Assembly (NCBI GenBank): GCA_028554755.1
Contig: JAPTOF010000012.1
Coordinates: 2,932,501-2,996,500, forward strand
Reading direction: 5' to 3'
DNA length: 64,000 nucleotides
Origin: Cordia subcordata
Taxonomy: Eukaryota > Streptophyta > Magnoliopsida > Boraginales > Cordiaceae
Part shown: positions 36,556 to 50,243 of the stretch, one piece after another
Layout: each line of letters opens with the position of its first letter
How positions within the stretch are numbered: the stretch's first letter is position 1
The notes under the pieces: model-generated
Told to the model about the DNA's origin: nothing
The model's database searches: none
The model's input: only the letters and a program-made list of their open reading frames with translations
Made by a program: the position numbers and the translations under genes

Positions 36556-39272
36556 ATGGCTGAGGCGGCTATGGTATTTTTTCTAAGAAAACTAGGCTAC
36601 CAGCTCATTCAAGAAGGGAATCTTCTTTCAGGGGTTCATGATGAAGTTGAGTGGATCAAGAAAGAGCTACAAGCCATGGTAGCTTTCCTTAAGGACATCG
36701 ATCGTAGACAGCAACAAGATGAACGTGTGGCAGCCTGGATTGGAGAGGTAAGAGACCTTATCTATGATGCTGAAGATATTATTGATGAATATGTCACTCA
36801 AATGCGCAGCCTTACCTGGAAAATTTTGTCTGTCTTTAAGTACTTGCAACTTAGATATCAAATTGGTCGCCAGATAATGAAAATTAAGACAGAAATCTTA
36901 GAAGTAAAAGAAAGAAGGGATAGGTATGGTTTCCATGTTATGAAAGAAGATTTAGCTGCTGCGAGTAGCTATCGCGGCCCTGGAGGAGCCTCGTCTAGAG
37001 GCCTTGGTGCAGCAACGCCTTTTATTCAACCGGATGAATTTGTTGGAATAGAAGATGATGTGGAGCAGCTGTTGAGAATGTTACTAGAAGGAAACCAACA
37101 GACGCGCCTGGTGATTTCTGTGTTCGGTATGGGTGGTTTGGGAAAGACCACTCTTGTTCAGGAGGTCTTTAAGAAAGCTAAATCTCATTTTGATTGTCAT
37201 TCTTGGATTTCTGTGTCACAAACTAGCAATTCATGGGATGTCCTTAAAAACATGATGTTTAAATTTAAGGCAAGCAGAGGCGAGCCGGCTATTGATGCAA
37301 TGGATATGATGGATGAGGGGCAGCTGCAAGAGCAGACCTATCTCTACTTGCAAGACAAGAGGTACTTGCTAGTGCTTGATGAAGTTTGGGATGATCAACT
37401 ATGGCAAATGCTTAAGCAAGTACTGCCGTGGAGTCAAGGTAGGATCATCTTACGACTAGGATCCGCGATATAGCGTCATCAGATGAGGATAACTTTCACA
37501 TCTATGATCTTCAGCCTCTGTCCTTTGAATTAGCTTGGAGCATCTTCTGCAAGAAAGCATTTCGATCAGAAGGGACATGTCCTGAAGATTTAAAGAAATA
37601 TGCAGAAACTATAGTGAGAAGATGTGGGGGACTACCACTTGCAATTGTAGCCATTGCAGGCCTGTTGTCAAGTAAGGGTGTGAATCTACCAGCATGGCAA
37701 TCTGTTCTCCGTAGTCTTGATTGGGAACTGAGCCATCACCGCGACCTTGAGCGACTAAATAAAGCCCTGCTGTTTGGTTATACTCAACTGCCTTTCTACC
37801 TCAAGTATTGTTTCCTTCATATTGGCTTGTTCCCTGAAGATTATGAGATTAGAAGGAAAAGACTAATCCGAATGCGGATAGCTGAAGGTTTTGTCAAGGA
37901 GATTCCTAATAGAACTCAAGAGGTAGTTGCTAACCACTACTTTATGCAGCTAAGCGACCGAAGTATGATTCAAGCTGTCACCTTACATGCTAGAGATGTG
38001 ATGAAAGCTTGTAAAATGCATGATCTTATGCGCGAAATTGCAAACTACATGCTAAAGGAAGAGAAATTTGGAGCTATTCTGGAACAAGGAAACACAGTGA
38101 TACCAGAGAGGCAGCGCAGACTATCAATCTATGGCAATAGAGATAATATCCCTGCAAACCTTGGCAAGTTGAAACTCCGCTCCCTTCTCATGTTCGGAAT
38201 AAATGAATTGTCACCCTCTGCTGTGCAGAAAATGCTGAGACAACTAAAATTAGCGCGAGTGTTGGATTTACAAGCAGCCCCTCTTGAAAATTTGCCAGAA
38301 GAAATAGGTGAACTGATTCATCTAAGATATTTAGATTTGAGGAGCACATTGATTGAAATTCTCCCAAATTCAATAAAGAATTTAAGGAACCTTCAAACGG
38401 TGGACATACGCGATACAAATATATCCCATCTGCCAACTGGAATCAATATGCTCCAACACCTAAGGCACCTTCTTTTGTCCAGCTTCTGCAAGAGGCGCAA
38501 AGGTTTTGTGAAGATGCCAAAAGGTCCAAAATCTTTCCTTGATCTGCAGACATTGTCAGGGGTTGAATGCGATGAAGATCTTTTGCAAGAAATGAGAAGT
38601 CTAACAAGATTGCAGAAACTATATATTGGGAGATTGAAGGAGGCAGATAGCAGCAGCTTCTGCAATTCTCTGGAGAGGATGAGTAAGTTGAGATCTTTAA
38701 CAATAATTAGTGACAGCCCTCTTGAGCAAAACATAAAACTGGAACCTCAATCATGGTCTCCGCAATCCCTGGAGAAATTAAAGCTTCAAGTACATTTGAC
38801 AAGGCTGCCAAAATGGTTTGACTCACTGGATTCCCTTCACACACTCTATTTGTTCAAGAACTTCTTAAGGCTAGATCCATTTCCAGTCCTGGAAAAGCTT
38901 CCCAATCTTGTCATCCTTACTCTGGCATCTTCAGCATTTTTGCGACAAGACATAAAATGCAGCGCTGGAGGATTTCCTAAACTTAAACTGTTTCGCATCC
39001 TAGACATGGAGAGATGGATAACATGGCAACCAATTGAGAAAGGCACCATGGCAAGCCTTCAGTATCTTCTGATTGTAGATTGTCCTCGGCTAACACGCCT
39101 ACCGGATGGCTTTCATCACCTCACTGCACTTCAAGATCTTACCTTATCAGGGGTATCTGCCTACTTCACAAACAAATTGCAGACGGATGATCGATGGAAA
39201 GTCAGCCATGTCCGAGAAGTTTCAATTATTTCACAAGTCAATGGCAAATTCATCAAGAAAAGGTTCCAGTAA
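36556..39272 (+). pseudogene. CC-NB-LRR (RPM1-like) immune receptor gene with a one-base frameshift
   Basis: Intracellular NLR. The start is the ATG at 36556 (MAEAAMVFFLRKLG); the frame extends upstream only through a TTG. The coiled-coil domain carries an EDVID-type motif (DAEDIIDEY). NB-ARC shows the P-loop GMGGLGKTTL (~residue 190), kinase-2 YLLVLDEVW (~270, Glu where Asp is usual), GLPL (CGGLPLAI, ~357) and MHD (CKMHDLM, ~487). An LRR region then runs to the stop at 39272. At about 37450-37453 one base is missing relative to the expected RIILTTR: the frame ends at 37473 and resumes in the next frame from 37452. The expected Ser just before this (GSRIIL) is also absent. Total length plus one base equals 906 codons, so everything else is in frame. 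It is either a recent pseudogene or a sequencing error. Single exon, as is typical of RPM1 types. Confidence 0.92.
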
Positions 39273-40518
39273 AGCTGTTGTTTGGCTTGTCGCTAATATG
39301 ATCTTGGCTATGTATTAATCATGAAACAAGAATAGAACCCAAAGAAAATTCATCTTCATACGTGCACTAATTACAGTTTCCTTATTCAGTTTCCATTATA
39401 TGGTTGAATAAAGGGCGGATTTTTCAAGCTTCCATGGGTTAGTCTACATGTTTGTTCTGCTAAAAACTCTGGTACTTGGACTTTTTGATGACCTATTCAA
39501 TTCTTCATGTCTTGGTTCATTCTTTTCTTCTACTAATTTGCTTTTATTCATATCAGGACATGGTGCAAATTTGTGATTGTAACATATATCTCTACCCTGT
39601 TGCAGAGAAGTAAATTGATGGTTATTTCATAAATTTCAATATATAAATTCATCTCTTAGCTCAGCAATAATGTTCTACCCATGATGGACTAAATTTTCTC
39701 AATAATGTTCTACCAATGATGGACTAAATTTTCTTATACTCCCAACATAAATAACATGTTAGCTTCTTTACTTGTTCATGAATATGAATAACTAGGTGTA
39801 TGCATAAGACATAATCTACTAATAAATTTATTTCTTTCAACAGTGCACACTAAATGTGTTCCTGATGATTCTATGATTTCTTTATGGGTTTGTGTACTTA
39901 TGCTCAATACGTAAAATAGTTTAAATTGTCTTGTAATTTTAGTTTGTAGTCCATAATTTTATTAGTTTTGGTCACTGAAATTACTTAACCATGTTAACAA
40001 AAAATTTTAGATTTACGTCATGAGTATTATTGATCAATTACATTGAAGTATAATAATATTAATAATAAAAACTTTAAATTATTAAAATACATTCAGTCAT
40101 ATTTGCCTTCTTATTCAAATTAAAAGTAAGAATAAAATAAAATGATAGTAATAATTTTTTTACAGGCACTGGAAATAGCTTTAACCTCAAAGTAAAACAA
40201 AATAAAATAATATCAATAATAAAAGAAATATTGAAATATTCATTTACAAATTAAAAAATAGTCAAACATGGTTGCTTGTCGTAAAATGACATGTACAACT
40301 TACATATTTTAGATTTTCTCCGTAATATTATGATATTGTGAAGAAATCTCACAGAATTGGTATCAGTAGATTCCAATTCTATTGACAAAATTTTCTGTTT
40401 GGACCAAAAGAAAAAATTACTCATCATTACCGATTTGATATAAAAATATCTTTATTTTTTATGCAAAAAAATAAAGACACATTCAACAGATATGAAAAAA
40501 AGTATCCCACAAGACATT
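39273..40518. other. Intergenic, AT-rich
   Basis: 3' flank of the NLR gene. A ~35-bp tandem duplication (caataatgttctacc...gatggactaaattttct) lies at 39665-39732. No gene seen. Confidence 0.5.
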
Positions 40519-40533
40519 GTGGGGATAGCTCAG

Positions 40534-40565
<32 letters not shown>

Positions 40566-40590
40566 GCGTGTTCGATCCACGCTCAACGCA
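40519..40590 (+). tRNA. tRNA-Phe (GAA), variant copy
   Basis: 72 nt with anticodon gaa in actgaagat, a T-loop ttcgatc with a paired gcgtg/cacgc stem, and A73. A T run suitable as a Pol III terminator follows (about 40594-40598). Against the usual plant tRNA-Phe it has T2 instead of C (T-G wobble with G71) and A instead of C at position 69, giving a second acceptor-stem mismatch. The D-loop is one T shorter. It may be a degenerating copy. CCA is not encoded, as expected. Confidence 0.85.
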
Positions 40591-41353
40591 ATACATTTTT
40601 CTCTCTCTCTTTTTTTGCCTTGCATCCATCAATTAGTATCTCGAGCCTGTTACAGTTCTGATCTCTACATATCGTCAACATAATCTTTTTGCCAATATAG
40701 TTAAATATGTAACTCAATTATTATGATTCAGACTCCTACTAAATTACCCTAATTTAATGACTCACACTATACGTCATAATTTTTTTTTTAATAACCTTAA
40801 GAAATATTTCCACTCACCCAATCCATGATACATATACTGGACTAGTACATGATTAATACATCATAAATATTTCACAATTCTTAAGCATAAAAATTTCGCC
40901 CAACTATTAATATTTGTAATTCAAGTCCATTATAGTTACAAGTTTTGATCTAGACTACTACGATCAGACCTCAAATATCTTAAATTCGTTACATAGACTT
41001 AATGTAATCACAAAGTAGTAACTAGGCCTAAATTAATAAATTAAGACTTGTGAATAATATTCTTCCTTTTTCAACCAGAACTGCAATACTGGTATGTTCA
41101 AGTAACCTTCACACAGCCCATGTCCTTGATGCTCTAGTCCATTGACAAGTTTTGTTATTGGTAATGGAAGCAATAATTTCATATAGGAGCTTCCATTGTG
41201 CGAGTGTTAGGCTGGTAGCTGACTAGTTGTCTTTTTTTTTTTTTTTGTGTGTGTGATCAAACTAGTTGTCATTGAAGTCTGATATCACAATGGCAAAAGA
41301 GAGGTTCGGGCCATCAGAGCTATGCAGAACAAATTTTCAATTTATTGACATCG

Positions 41354-41405
<52 letters not shown>

Positions 41406-41967
41406 TAAGTTACAATTATTCTTGTGATTTTTCAAACCCATAATAACAATGAAAAAAAGAGAGAGAGAGAAAAAAAAAAAACTATACAAAGAATCATCAT
41501 CTAATACCTGCTTGTCATGCCGGAAACATATAAAAATTTATGACACAAGCATCAGGAACTTTTTGCAAGTTGACCAACTTGCATTTTTCAATACACGTAA
41601 GTCTCAGCTGACGAAATCGACGTTATCAAGAACTGAAAGCAGATTTTAAATAATGAACTCTTGTGTATAGGAAAAAAAAAATTATACTCTGCTGAGTCAG
41701 GGTCATGAACTGGTATAATAGTAGACTTTTTGATCTTATCTACATTTCACATTAACAAAAGAGGATCAAAAGTTGCATATAAAAATGTTAAAGGCGAATC
41801 TTATATGCATATATTTTTAACCAAACTTCGCCACTATCTTAAATTAATCATGCCAATAAAGCCACTGGTTTTCTTTATTATATATTCGCATGGCCACTAA
41901 AGCGGCAAAGTCTTGAAACCCGCTGCACTATTTTGATCTCGCCTTTACCTGTTTTTGCCTACTATCT
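40591..41967. other. Intergenic, AT-rich with a (TA)n microsatellite
   Basis: A (TA)n run spans 41359-41399. No gene or transposon was recognised. Confidence 0.5.
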
Positions 41968-42064
41968 AACAGCCTGTTTTGGCTAAGCTTATTCGGGATT
42001 TATAAATTGTAAACAGTAAAAAAATATATAAGAGAATATATTTTTAGAAACTTATAAGTTACAA
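41968..42064. repeat. MITE-like dispersed repeat, copy 2
   Basis: Reverse-complement partner of 8310-8407, with the shared core ttttggctaagcttatt, ttataaa and agtaaaaaaatat. Roughly 80% alike by eye. Confidence 0.55.
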
Positions 42065-42899
42065 AATAAATAAAGACAAATAGGCTCTAATTCTTTAATG
42101 ACCTGTAAGAGCTTTTTGCGTGGCCCATGTCATTACAAGAGTAGATCGAGAATTCTTTTCTCTACTGTAGTATTAAATGTTATTTTATTTTTATTATCAA
42201 ATATTATTTTTTATGTTAATGTCTAGTTAATTAGTATAATATAATCATTCACAGACAATATTCCTAGTACTATATGTAAAATTGTGGGCTGCTTAAATGG
42301 GTGAAGTCTTTCATTGGCCAATTAACTACATTATTCTGTGTGAATTAATCGCTAGAATAAAATCTAATGTACGAACCAACACTAAAGTTTTAGATCCGTC
42401 TACGACGGATGACCATGTTAATATAGGAAGATTAAGAAAACTTCAGTTTTAAACTAGAGAACAATCGTGTTGATTCGTTTTAAAAATGATACCTTTTTCT
42501 ATTTACAAAATAGAACATAGCCTTTCCAGTTGCAATATATGTGCATATTTTAAGATGTGGTGAAGAATGAATTCATGTTGGAGAAGGACAGCGAAAATTT
42601 TGAAGTATATGATCAGTCTTTTAATTTAGGTGTATCTTCATTAGATTTTGTGGAAAATTAAAGCAGTTAATTATATCTTAAAAGAAGTAGTGCATCTATC
42701 CTTTTAAATGGGATCTCTTTAATTGGATTCTTGTCATCAGCTAAACTTTTGTTGGACATATTCCAACTTACATTCGTGGACAAGACTGAGAAATTTTAGT
42801 GTGGATATATAGCAATTCATTATATATATAATTTATTTGCAAGGGAGAATATTATTACACTTCTTTACGTATAATCAAATTTGAACAATTTCGATTATT

Positions 42900-43047
42900 G
42901 TTTTTGCGACCGACTTAAAAATCGGTCAATAATGAAGAAATTAGTGATGAGTTTTTTTTTGGGTCATAAATTTATTTTAGTGACTGATTTTTCAATCACA
43001 AAAGTCACTGCTACGCCCCTGGACGGCCCCTTGCGTTTTTTGTAGTG
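42900..43047. mobile_element. CACTA-type transposon end (truncated)
   Basis: The right border reads gcgttttttgtagtg, the complement of a CACTACAAAAAACGC terminus. Inward are subterminal inverted motifs (gaccgacttaaaaatcggtc near 42909 and gtgactgatttttcaatcac near 42980), as CACTA and derived MITEs have. No matching left terminus was found, so this looks like a one-ended remnant. Confidence 0.45.
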
Positions 43048-43644
43048 CATGCTCTGCTTTTATTTTGTAAATTTTTTTTGTTTTGCAGCAAAATTTTTAG
43101 AGCATCTCTCTTTTTATAAAAAGAAAAAGAAAAAAGAAAAGTTGGGTCTTATCTCAATGCTTTTCATGTCTTCCTGCTCCCTATATGGAGGAATGTTTTC
43201 ATTGTTGTCTTATGTAGACATCATCTATCACGGCTATATTTTATCAGGCAATTTGGCAGATGACTTGATTCACGGCTGGTTTTTCCTGGGTTCCCAGTTG
43301 CGCACACTGTCACTATGAGTGTGTACATGTATATATACGTTTTATATTGGTAGCAGATATGATAAGTAAATAAATAATTTGTATATCAATTATTGCATGT
43401 TATTTAAATAAGCTTAATTTAACTCAAATTAAAGCCGATAATTCTGAACACCATTTAATTTTTTCTTAGACGTACACACTAATTTTGTTTCTGAGTTAGG
43501 GCGCAGCATGATAATTAATAATATTATTATTGGTCTATGCACAAAAAGAATCTAAAATTTACCAAAGAGATCTAATATCTGAAGTGTAACTTTACTTGTG
43601 TTCGTAGGCCCTATAATATCTAAGATTACTGCAAAGTTGTCTCG

Positions 43645-43685
<41 letters not shown>

Positions 43686-45907
43686 TCTTTTAAATTTAAC
43701 ATATACGCACAATCTTTTAGTCCCTAATAAAATGAATTATTTGTATTTAAGTATTCAAACATGTAGAGTTTTTAATCTCATTAAATAAAATTCTAGATCC
43801 GGTCCAACTATGGAATTAATAATCTTTTGTCATGAAACATTCTTATAAGCCAAAACCTGAAACCGCACACAGAATTTAACTGATGCAGCACAGCTACCAT
43901 GTCTCCCACTGTTCACAAGACATCAACTTGCAATTCTTGATTTAGAAATTGAAACCTCGGACGAAAGAGAAAAACCATGTACGTACTATAATGGTGCCTC
44001 AGCATATTCAGATGCCTGTTGCATATGCTAATAAATGAAAATGTCCAAAACCAAGTTTTTCTAAAGAAAGATGATTGGTGTTCTTATATTTGAGCGGAAA
44101 TTTGAAAGTTGATTGTATGTAGGCCCCACACTCAGCAGATAAAGCTCACAATAATATTATAATTTAGATAATGTCAAGATAAGTTCGTATACCACGTTAC
44201 AAATTATTGCAAGTATCTACCAATGATAGTTTGATTTCATTTTCAGGTGCCTACTTTTTGCAGAGATTAAGGTAAAATAAAGTGCTTTTAACTTTGATTA
44301 GTTTAGACTGATTAATCATGATGTTAACTAGTGACGGTAAAGCTACCTAGCTAATACACGCCTAAAGGATTAGTCTACGTAGAATATCTTATATTTAATG
44401 TACATGCTCCTGGTTAACAAGCGGCATCTTTACAAATAATGACAAAAAAAAAAAAATCAGGCTGGTGTTTCCCATTAATTAGTCTAAAGTAAGAATAATC
44501 GTGAAAAAGAAAAAAACACAATTACAATGCTAAATTATTGATAATCTTAAGGGGTACGCTAGCATATAGGGGAGGAGATCTCTTACTCATGTATCTTTTT
44601 CTTTTCTCAAATGATAGGAAACTTTGTTAAGAAGTCTTTCGAGTATCACTAAAATAAAAAAGAAAAGATTTTAGTCACGAGAAATTAGTGACCGATAAAG
44701 TCGACACTATTAGTTACCGATTAGTATAATGATACGCGATTATCATTTATTTCGAAGGAAAACTATTAGAATATAAGGGGGGGGGGGAAACATAAACTAA
44801 AAGTCCAAAAGTATTGTCTTGGCAATTGACAATATCATAATCCTCTCTATCTAAGCCAAGATGGCACAAAGCTAGCTTAATCTGTGGAAAAAACACCAAC
44901 TGAATAATATAATTAATGCAACTTTCCATTAAGTTTACATTTAGTATGCTGTAATGGCATGAAATGAAATGACTATTCCAGCTTTTGATTCATTTTTTTT
45001 TTTGGTGGCATTAGTTAAAATTGGAATGTCCATTCCCATAAAATGGCTTTTCCATGAAAAAGTTAAAAATACCGTTCTTTGGCCAAATTCTAGGAACGAG
45101 AATTCTAACTTTTGTAGGATCCATAAAAAATAAAGTAAAATCACAAAAATAATTTATTTGAAAATAAAAAAAATAAAAAAATCTAAAATTTTGAAAAAAA
45201 AATTAAAAAGTTAAAAATTTAAAATTTAAATGATTAAAAATAAAAATTTTAAAAATTAAAAATACACTTGTCTCTTCATTTTTTATTTTTTCTATTTTGA
45301 AAACATATTTACTTTTATTAGATGGTTAATATTTTGTCTCTCCATTATGTTAAAAAATAAAATAAATTGAAAGATGATGTTAAAATAGAAAAATAATAGA
45401 CTAAGTAATGCTATATTTTATTAGTGATCAAAAGATTGACAAAAGCATTTTAATTTATGTTAATATTGTATAAATTTAATTGTCATGCATAAATTTAAAC
45501 TTTTGTCAAATCAAATGATAAGTGTATTTTGGTTGATACAATTGATTTTCATTACATTTTAACTTGTTAAAATAATTACATATGGAATAAGATAAGCATT
45601 CCATTCTAACATTTCATGGATTTAACCAAACACACACACACACAAAAAGAATTCTACAAGTATTATGTCTTGAATTTCATTCTATTTTGAATAATTATTT
45701 CTTTTCAAACTATTCCATTACACCAAACGAGCTATAAAAGTACTTGTTCATGGATTCCTTTTCTTTTCTTAATAATTCTTTTATAGTTTTTTCTTCTACT
45801 TCAAATGATCAGCAGCCAATTAAGCAAAAGTGGACAGCTATGTCCGCGTTGGCTATGTTGTCCACCTAGGACAAATGATGAACAACTATGCTATGTCCGT
45901 GTCTTGC
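43048..45907. other. Intergenic, AT-rich
   Basis: A (TA)n run lies at 43647-43682, very AT-rich low-complexity sequence at 45130-45290, and a weak CACTA-like start (cactaaaataaaaaag) near 44648. No gene recognised. Confidence 0.5.
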
Positions 45908-45915
45908 TATATAAA
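45908..45915 (+). promoter_or_regulatory. TATA box of the DUF506 gene
   Basis: Tatataaaa-type TATA box (gctatataaaacc), 108 bp before the ATG at 46023. This is a normal spacing for a short 5' leader. Confidence 0.65.
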
Positions 45916-46022
45916 ACCTCAGCATCTAATGCTCTATCATTGCACCGGGAATTTGAAAATAGGAAAGAAAAAAAAAAAAAAACTAGTAAAACATTCACTA
46001 GTGAGCAATAATTCTTGCTCTA

Positions 46023-46959
46023 ATGGCCGAATCAACAGTTAAAAATCCTTGTATTCCTAAGAATTTCGACAAATTTGTTGCATACCCCAGTAAGCAAGAT
46101 CAAAGCTGCGTGGATGATTTGATTTTTAGCTTCTTAGAAGAAGATGATCAAGATTCGTTAAAGAGCTTGTGTGATCCTAGCGTAGACTTTAGTAACAGTG
46201 TAGAAATCAGTGAAGAAGAAGAGGATGAGAGTGTTGGCAATGCTGACGAGAGTAAGGCCTTCTGGGAATCACAAGAGGAGCTTCTCAAGGTACGATAATT
46301 TTACAAGTATTGTTATATATCATTTCAATCATACTTTACTCTTTTTCATTTAAAAAACAAAATTTTTATAATATGAATGAAAATTTGTCTTTGCAGGCAA
46401 CTTTATATAGGACAAGTTCTCTTGAATCAAAGATTAGAAAGGCTACAAAGGATGCTTTGAAGGAGTTCAACATGGTTGGTGTTCAATATTGTCTTTGCCG
46501 GAGAACAATAATTGATGGTTGCAAGGACTGTTTGCGAAAAGAAATTTGTGGCCGCCTTCGAGATGCAGGCTACAATTGCATCATTCGCAACTCCAAATGG
46601 AGAAGCTCAACAGAAATTCCTTCAGGTAGAAACTCCCACACTTTTCTTGATCAACTACTCCAATTATTATGGTTCGTTTTGATCCAGGAGAGAATTAATC
46701 ATTATGTGTTTTCTTAATTTGATTTTAAAGAAAAATAAAAAAAGGGAGAAAATTTTAATAAATAAATGAACATATTTATCTTAATGTTGTTTTGTGATAG
46801 AGTGACCAATTTATCTAGAAATTTAAGCACATGCTCCTCCCATATAAGTGTGATTTGTTTTGAAATTTGTGTGTATATAGCTTTAATGTCTTTTTAAATA
46901 GATGGCCAGGAGACTCAAATCTATAACTTGTATTCTGATACCATAATAAAGTGATCATC

Positions 46960-47009
<50 letters not shown>

Positions 47010-47935
47010 TTACTATATTATAATATTATATCTTTTTGTATGGGTGGTTTGTGATATTTATATTATGGTGTGTTTGTTATTATGTAGAGATAGTAGGGTC
47101 AAGATGGGTATCACATGAAAATCATAATCATTTTCTTCCTTTTGACCCTAACTCAAAACTCATATGTTTTGAATATACTCCCTCTTTACTAATTAATTTC
47201 TCCTAAACAAATAAGAAGAGAAATTCCATACATTCCGTATCTAGCAGCTAATTTCCTCCCATTCAAACATAGTGTAGAAAAGCAGACAATTAATGACTTA
47301 AAAATGTAAACATATATTTATTATAAAACTTTATCCACTCATTACATTTAACTATATAGTAAATTTAGCAAGTACAGCCAGTGCTGATGAAAGGATTCTA
47401 TCTAAATAATCGAACCTAACTTTCTCTCACCAGGCGAGAACATTAACACGAATTTGATGATTAATTAGACACTTATATGAATTGATGACGTGTATGAACA
47501 TTTTCAGGAGAGCACACCTATATGGAAGTGGTGCACAGTTCAAATTCTAGGAAAGAAGAGATCAAGGTGATCATTGAGTTGAATTTCCGGGGCGAATTTG
47601 AGGTGGCACGAGCTAGTGAAGAATACAATCGGTTGATAAAACTTTTGCCAGAAGTGTATGTCGGGAAAACTGAAAGGCTTCGAACACTGATAAAGATACT
47701 ATGTTCTGCATCTAAGATGTGCATGAAGGAAAGAAAGATGCACATGGCCCCATGGAGAAAGCACAAGTACATGGAAGCCAAGTGGCTTCTTGGCACACCT
47801 GCAGGGCTTAAACATATGCCAATCTTGGCCATGGAGTATCAAGAGAAGAGGCAAAGGCCGAGGGCCTCCATGCTCACCTTTGATCTTCTAGATACTGTCC
47901 CAAGCTGGCGTTCTAAAGCCATAAAAGTCATTTGA
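46023..47935 (+). CDS. DUF506 (PDDEXK-like) family protein, 3 exons, 307 aa
   Basis: Exons 46023-46289, 46397-46625 and 47508-47935 give 924 nt with clean phases (…LLK | ATLYRTSS…; …EIPS G | EHTYMEV…). The N-terminal third is acidic (SFLEEDDQDS, EISEEEEDESVGNADE). The middle carries the Cys-rich CLCRRTIIDGCKDCLRKEICGRLRDAGYNC, characteristic of the family. The C-terminal part has EVARASEEYNRLIKLLPEVYVG and a long basic helix, then LLDTVPSWRSKAIKV. The family is plant-specific with a PDDEXK-nuclease-like fold predicted by Pfam, but nuclease activity is not established; members have been tied to root-hair growth and stress responses. Intact, with a TATA box upstream. An in-frame ORF running through intron 1 is artefactual. 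Confidence 0.9.
46963..47002. repeat. (TA)n microsatellite in DUF506 intron 2
   Basis: About 20 uninterrupted TA units followed by (CA)n, inside the 882-bp second intron. Confidence 0.9.
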
Positions 47936-48310
47936 CTACTTCCCTCGCGGGCCGGAAACTATAGCGAAAGTATATCATAGAGGAGCAAATTTTGTGTACT
48001 CTTTTTTTTTTTTTTTTGTCAATGAAGGAATTATGTGATTATGAACTAAGAGCCTGTCTCCCCCTTCTTGTCCTTCTCTACCAAAAGCAACAAATCTCTC
48101 GATAACTCGTCCAAATTCATGGAATTCCAGAGGTTGAGAAAGGTCATGGTTCGCCAATCAGTCAACACAAAAATTAATTTTCCTGTAAATATATTTTATA
48201 TTTTGAATCTAGGCTTTCCATGAGAATCTGTCTGCAATAGATTTATGCTTTGAATTATCCTATGAATAATGTCTACTGTAATGTAGTGAGACAACATACA
48301 TATATAATGC

Positions 48311-48366
<56 letters not shown>

Positions 48367-50197
48367 CGTCAAAGCATCACCATACCACTATTCGGTTCAC
48401 ATGGTATTCCACGATTTTAGCTTTATTCAATCTTTCTGGCGTTAATTTCTTGGCTTCCCTGTTGTTTCACTAAATTCAAACAGAGGAGGCTTGAAGTCAT
48501 ATAGTGGACGAACTTTCTGGTGTAACTATTGACTTCAACGAAGAAATTTTTTATATCAATGATGGTCATGCTTTACCCTCTAGTTACGGTGCAAATTTAG
48601 CCCAAATTCGTATCATATAAGGAGAAATAATCCACCATAAGAACCAATCATTTACGTGTCATACCTCATTTAATAGTGTCATCCAAATATTGTTTCTACA
48701 ATGATTTCTACTTAAATTTTGAAGATATCTTACCTGTTTCTTTATGATTCGGGTATGTCCCCACCGACTAATATTTTCCTGGTCTTAGTACCGCCTAACC
48801 GAAAGAGCGTGCCACCTCATGCAGATACGACTCCATGGGTTGGGTTTGAGTTCTCCGGGATATACCTTAACTAGCCAAGTATGTAATCTTATCAAAGCTC
48901 TAAGTACTAATTCTTCTAGGTTCCACCATTTATATTGTTATACTCTAATCGACTCAAGAGACGTACAAATCTCTTCCAAAAATTAGCCCAAGGATCCATA
49001 AATACCATGTCAGAGCATAGTGAAAGATACACACTTTTAAAAGCTTTTAGCTCATACTCAATTTCTTTGCTCAATCAGTTCAACTTGGTTGCTGATCTAA
49101 GTATCACAATCCCTTTGACCAGTGACTAAAATTAAATGCAGACATGTTCTCTTGAAGAGAGATTCGAATCCAAGTTGATGATTATTCTCATATACCTTTT
49201 TCGCTCTCAGTTTCTTATTCGTGCAATTTAGAATATGAGCAAAGTTTCAATTTCCAGTTCAATCGAAACTACTGTCCTTTTAGCTTTCATACAACTGCGC
49301 AAACATACTGGGAGAGGGGCATAGGCGATGTGTAATAATTATTAATATATGATCGTTATATTAAAGTGTATTATGAAAACATCAACTTAAATTATAGTGT
49401 ATACTTTTAACCAAAAAATTTTATAGTGTATACTAATTATAGAACTTATTTATATTCTATTAATGATTAATGGTTGATCTTGTAAGATGACATTGAAATG
49501 GCAAGTAATTGTCCTAACTATCGATCAATTTTGAATTGAAATGACGCAGAACACTCACGTGATTTTCATTTGGCCAATACACCTGTGCCATAACACGTCA
49601 ATTATGATACTAGCTAGGTAAGTACTTGATTTAATAAACAACAAATCACGGACTTCAATCTGTTGCATAAAAATTTCAACCTGTTTACTAGATAATTTTA
49701 AGTCCTTGACGAATATTACTGTGCACCCACCTCACTGTGCACCACAGAAGCATTGTATTTCTCCTAAACGTCAAAAATGTTATCCAATTGGAAAACAATA
49801 AAATAAAAATAAAAATGAATAAATCTGTGTCACCTCTCCTTTCTTGTGCGCCTCTCCTTCCTCTCTCTCTTCTCCCACCTAGTCCCTCTCCTTTTTTGTT
49901 TTCACACACATACACACAGACGCCTGTTCCGAAAAGAATTGTGTCAAGGGAAACCAAGCCAATGGAGAGAGGATTTCAAATTTATTAAATCAGTTCCAGG
50001 AAACAGTGTTAGAGATGACAATTTCTTGAGGGAAAAAATCTTCAAGCTCTCTCAATTTTTAAGCTTAAGATTTGTTCATCACTCCTAAGTTATATTAGAT
50101 TTTGTAGGATTAATAATTGGAAATCCTCCCTCATTTTTGTAAGAAAAACAGCCAACAAAATTGTTTCTGGGATGTGAATATTATGAATTACCGTTAG

Positions 50198-50243
<46 letters not shown>

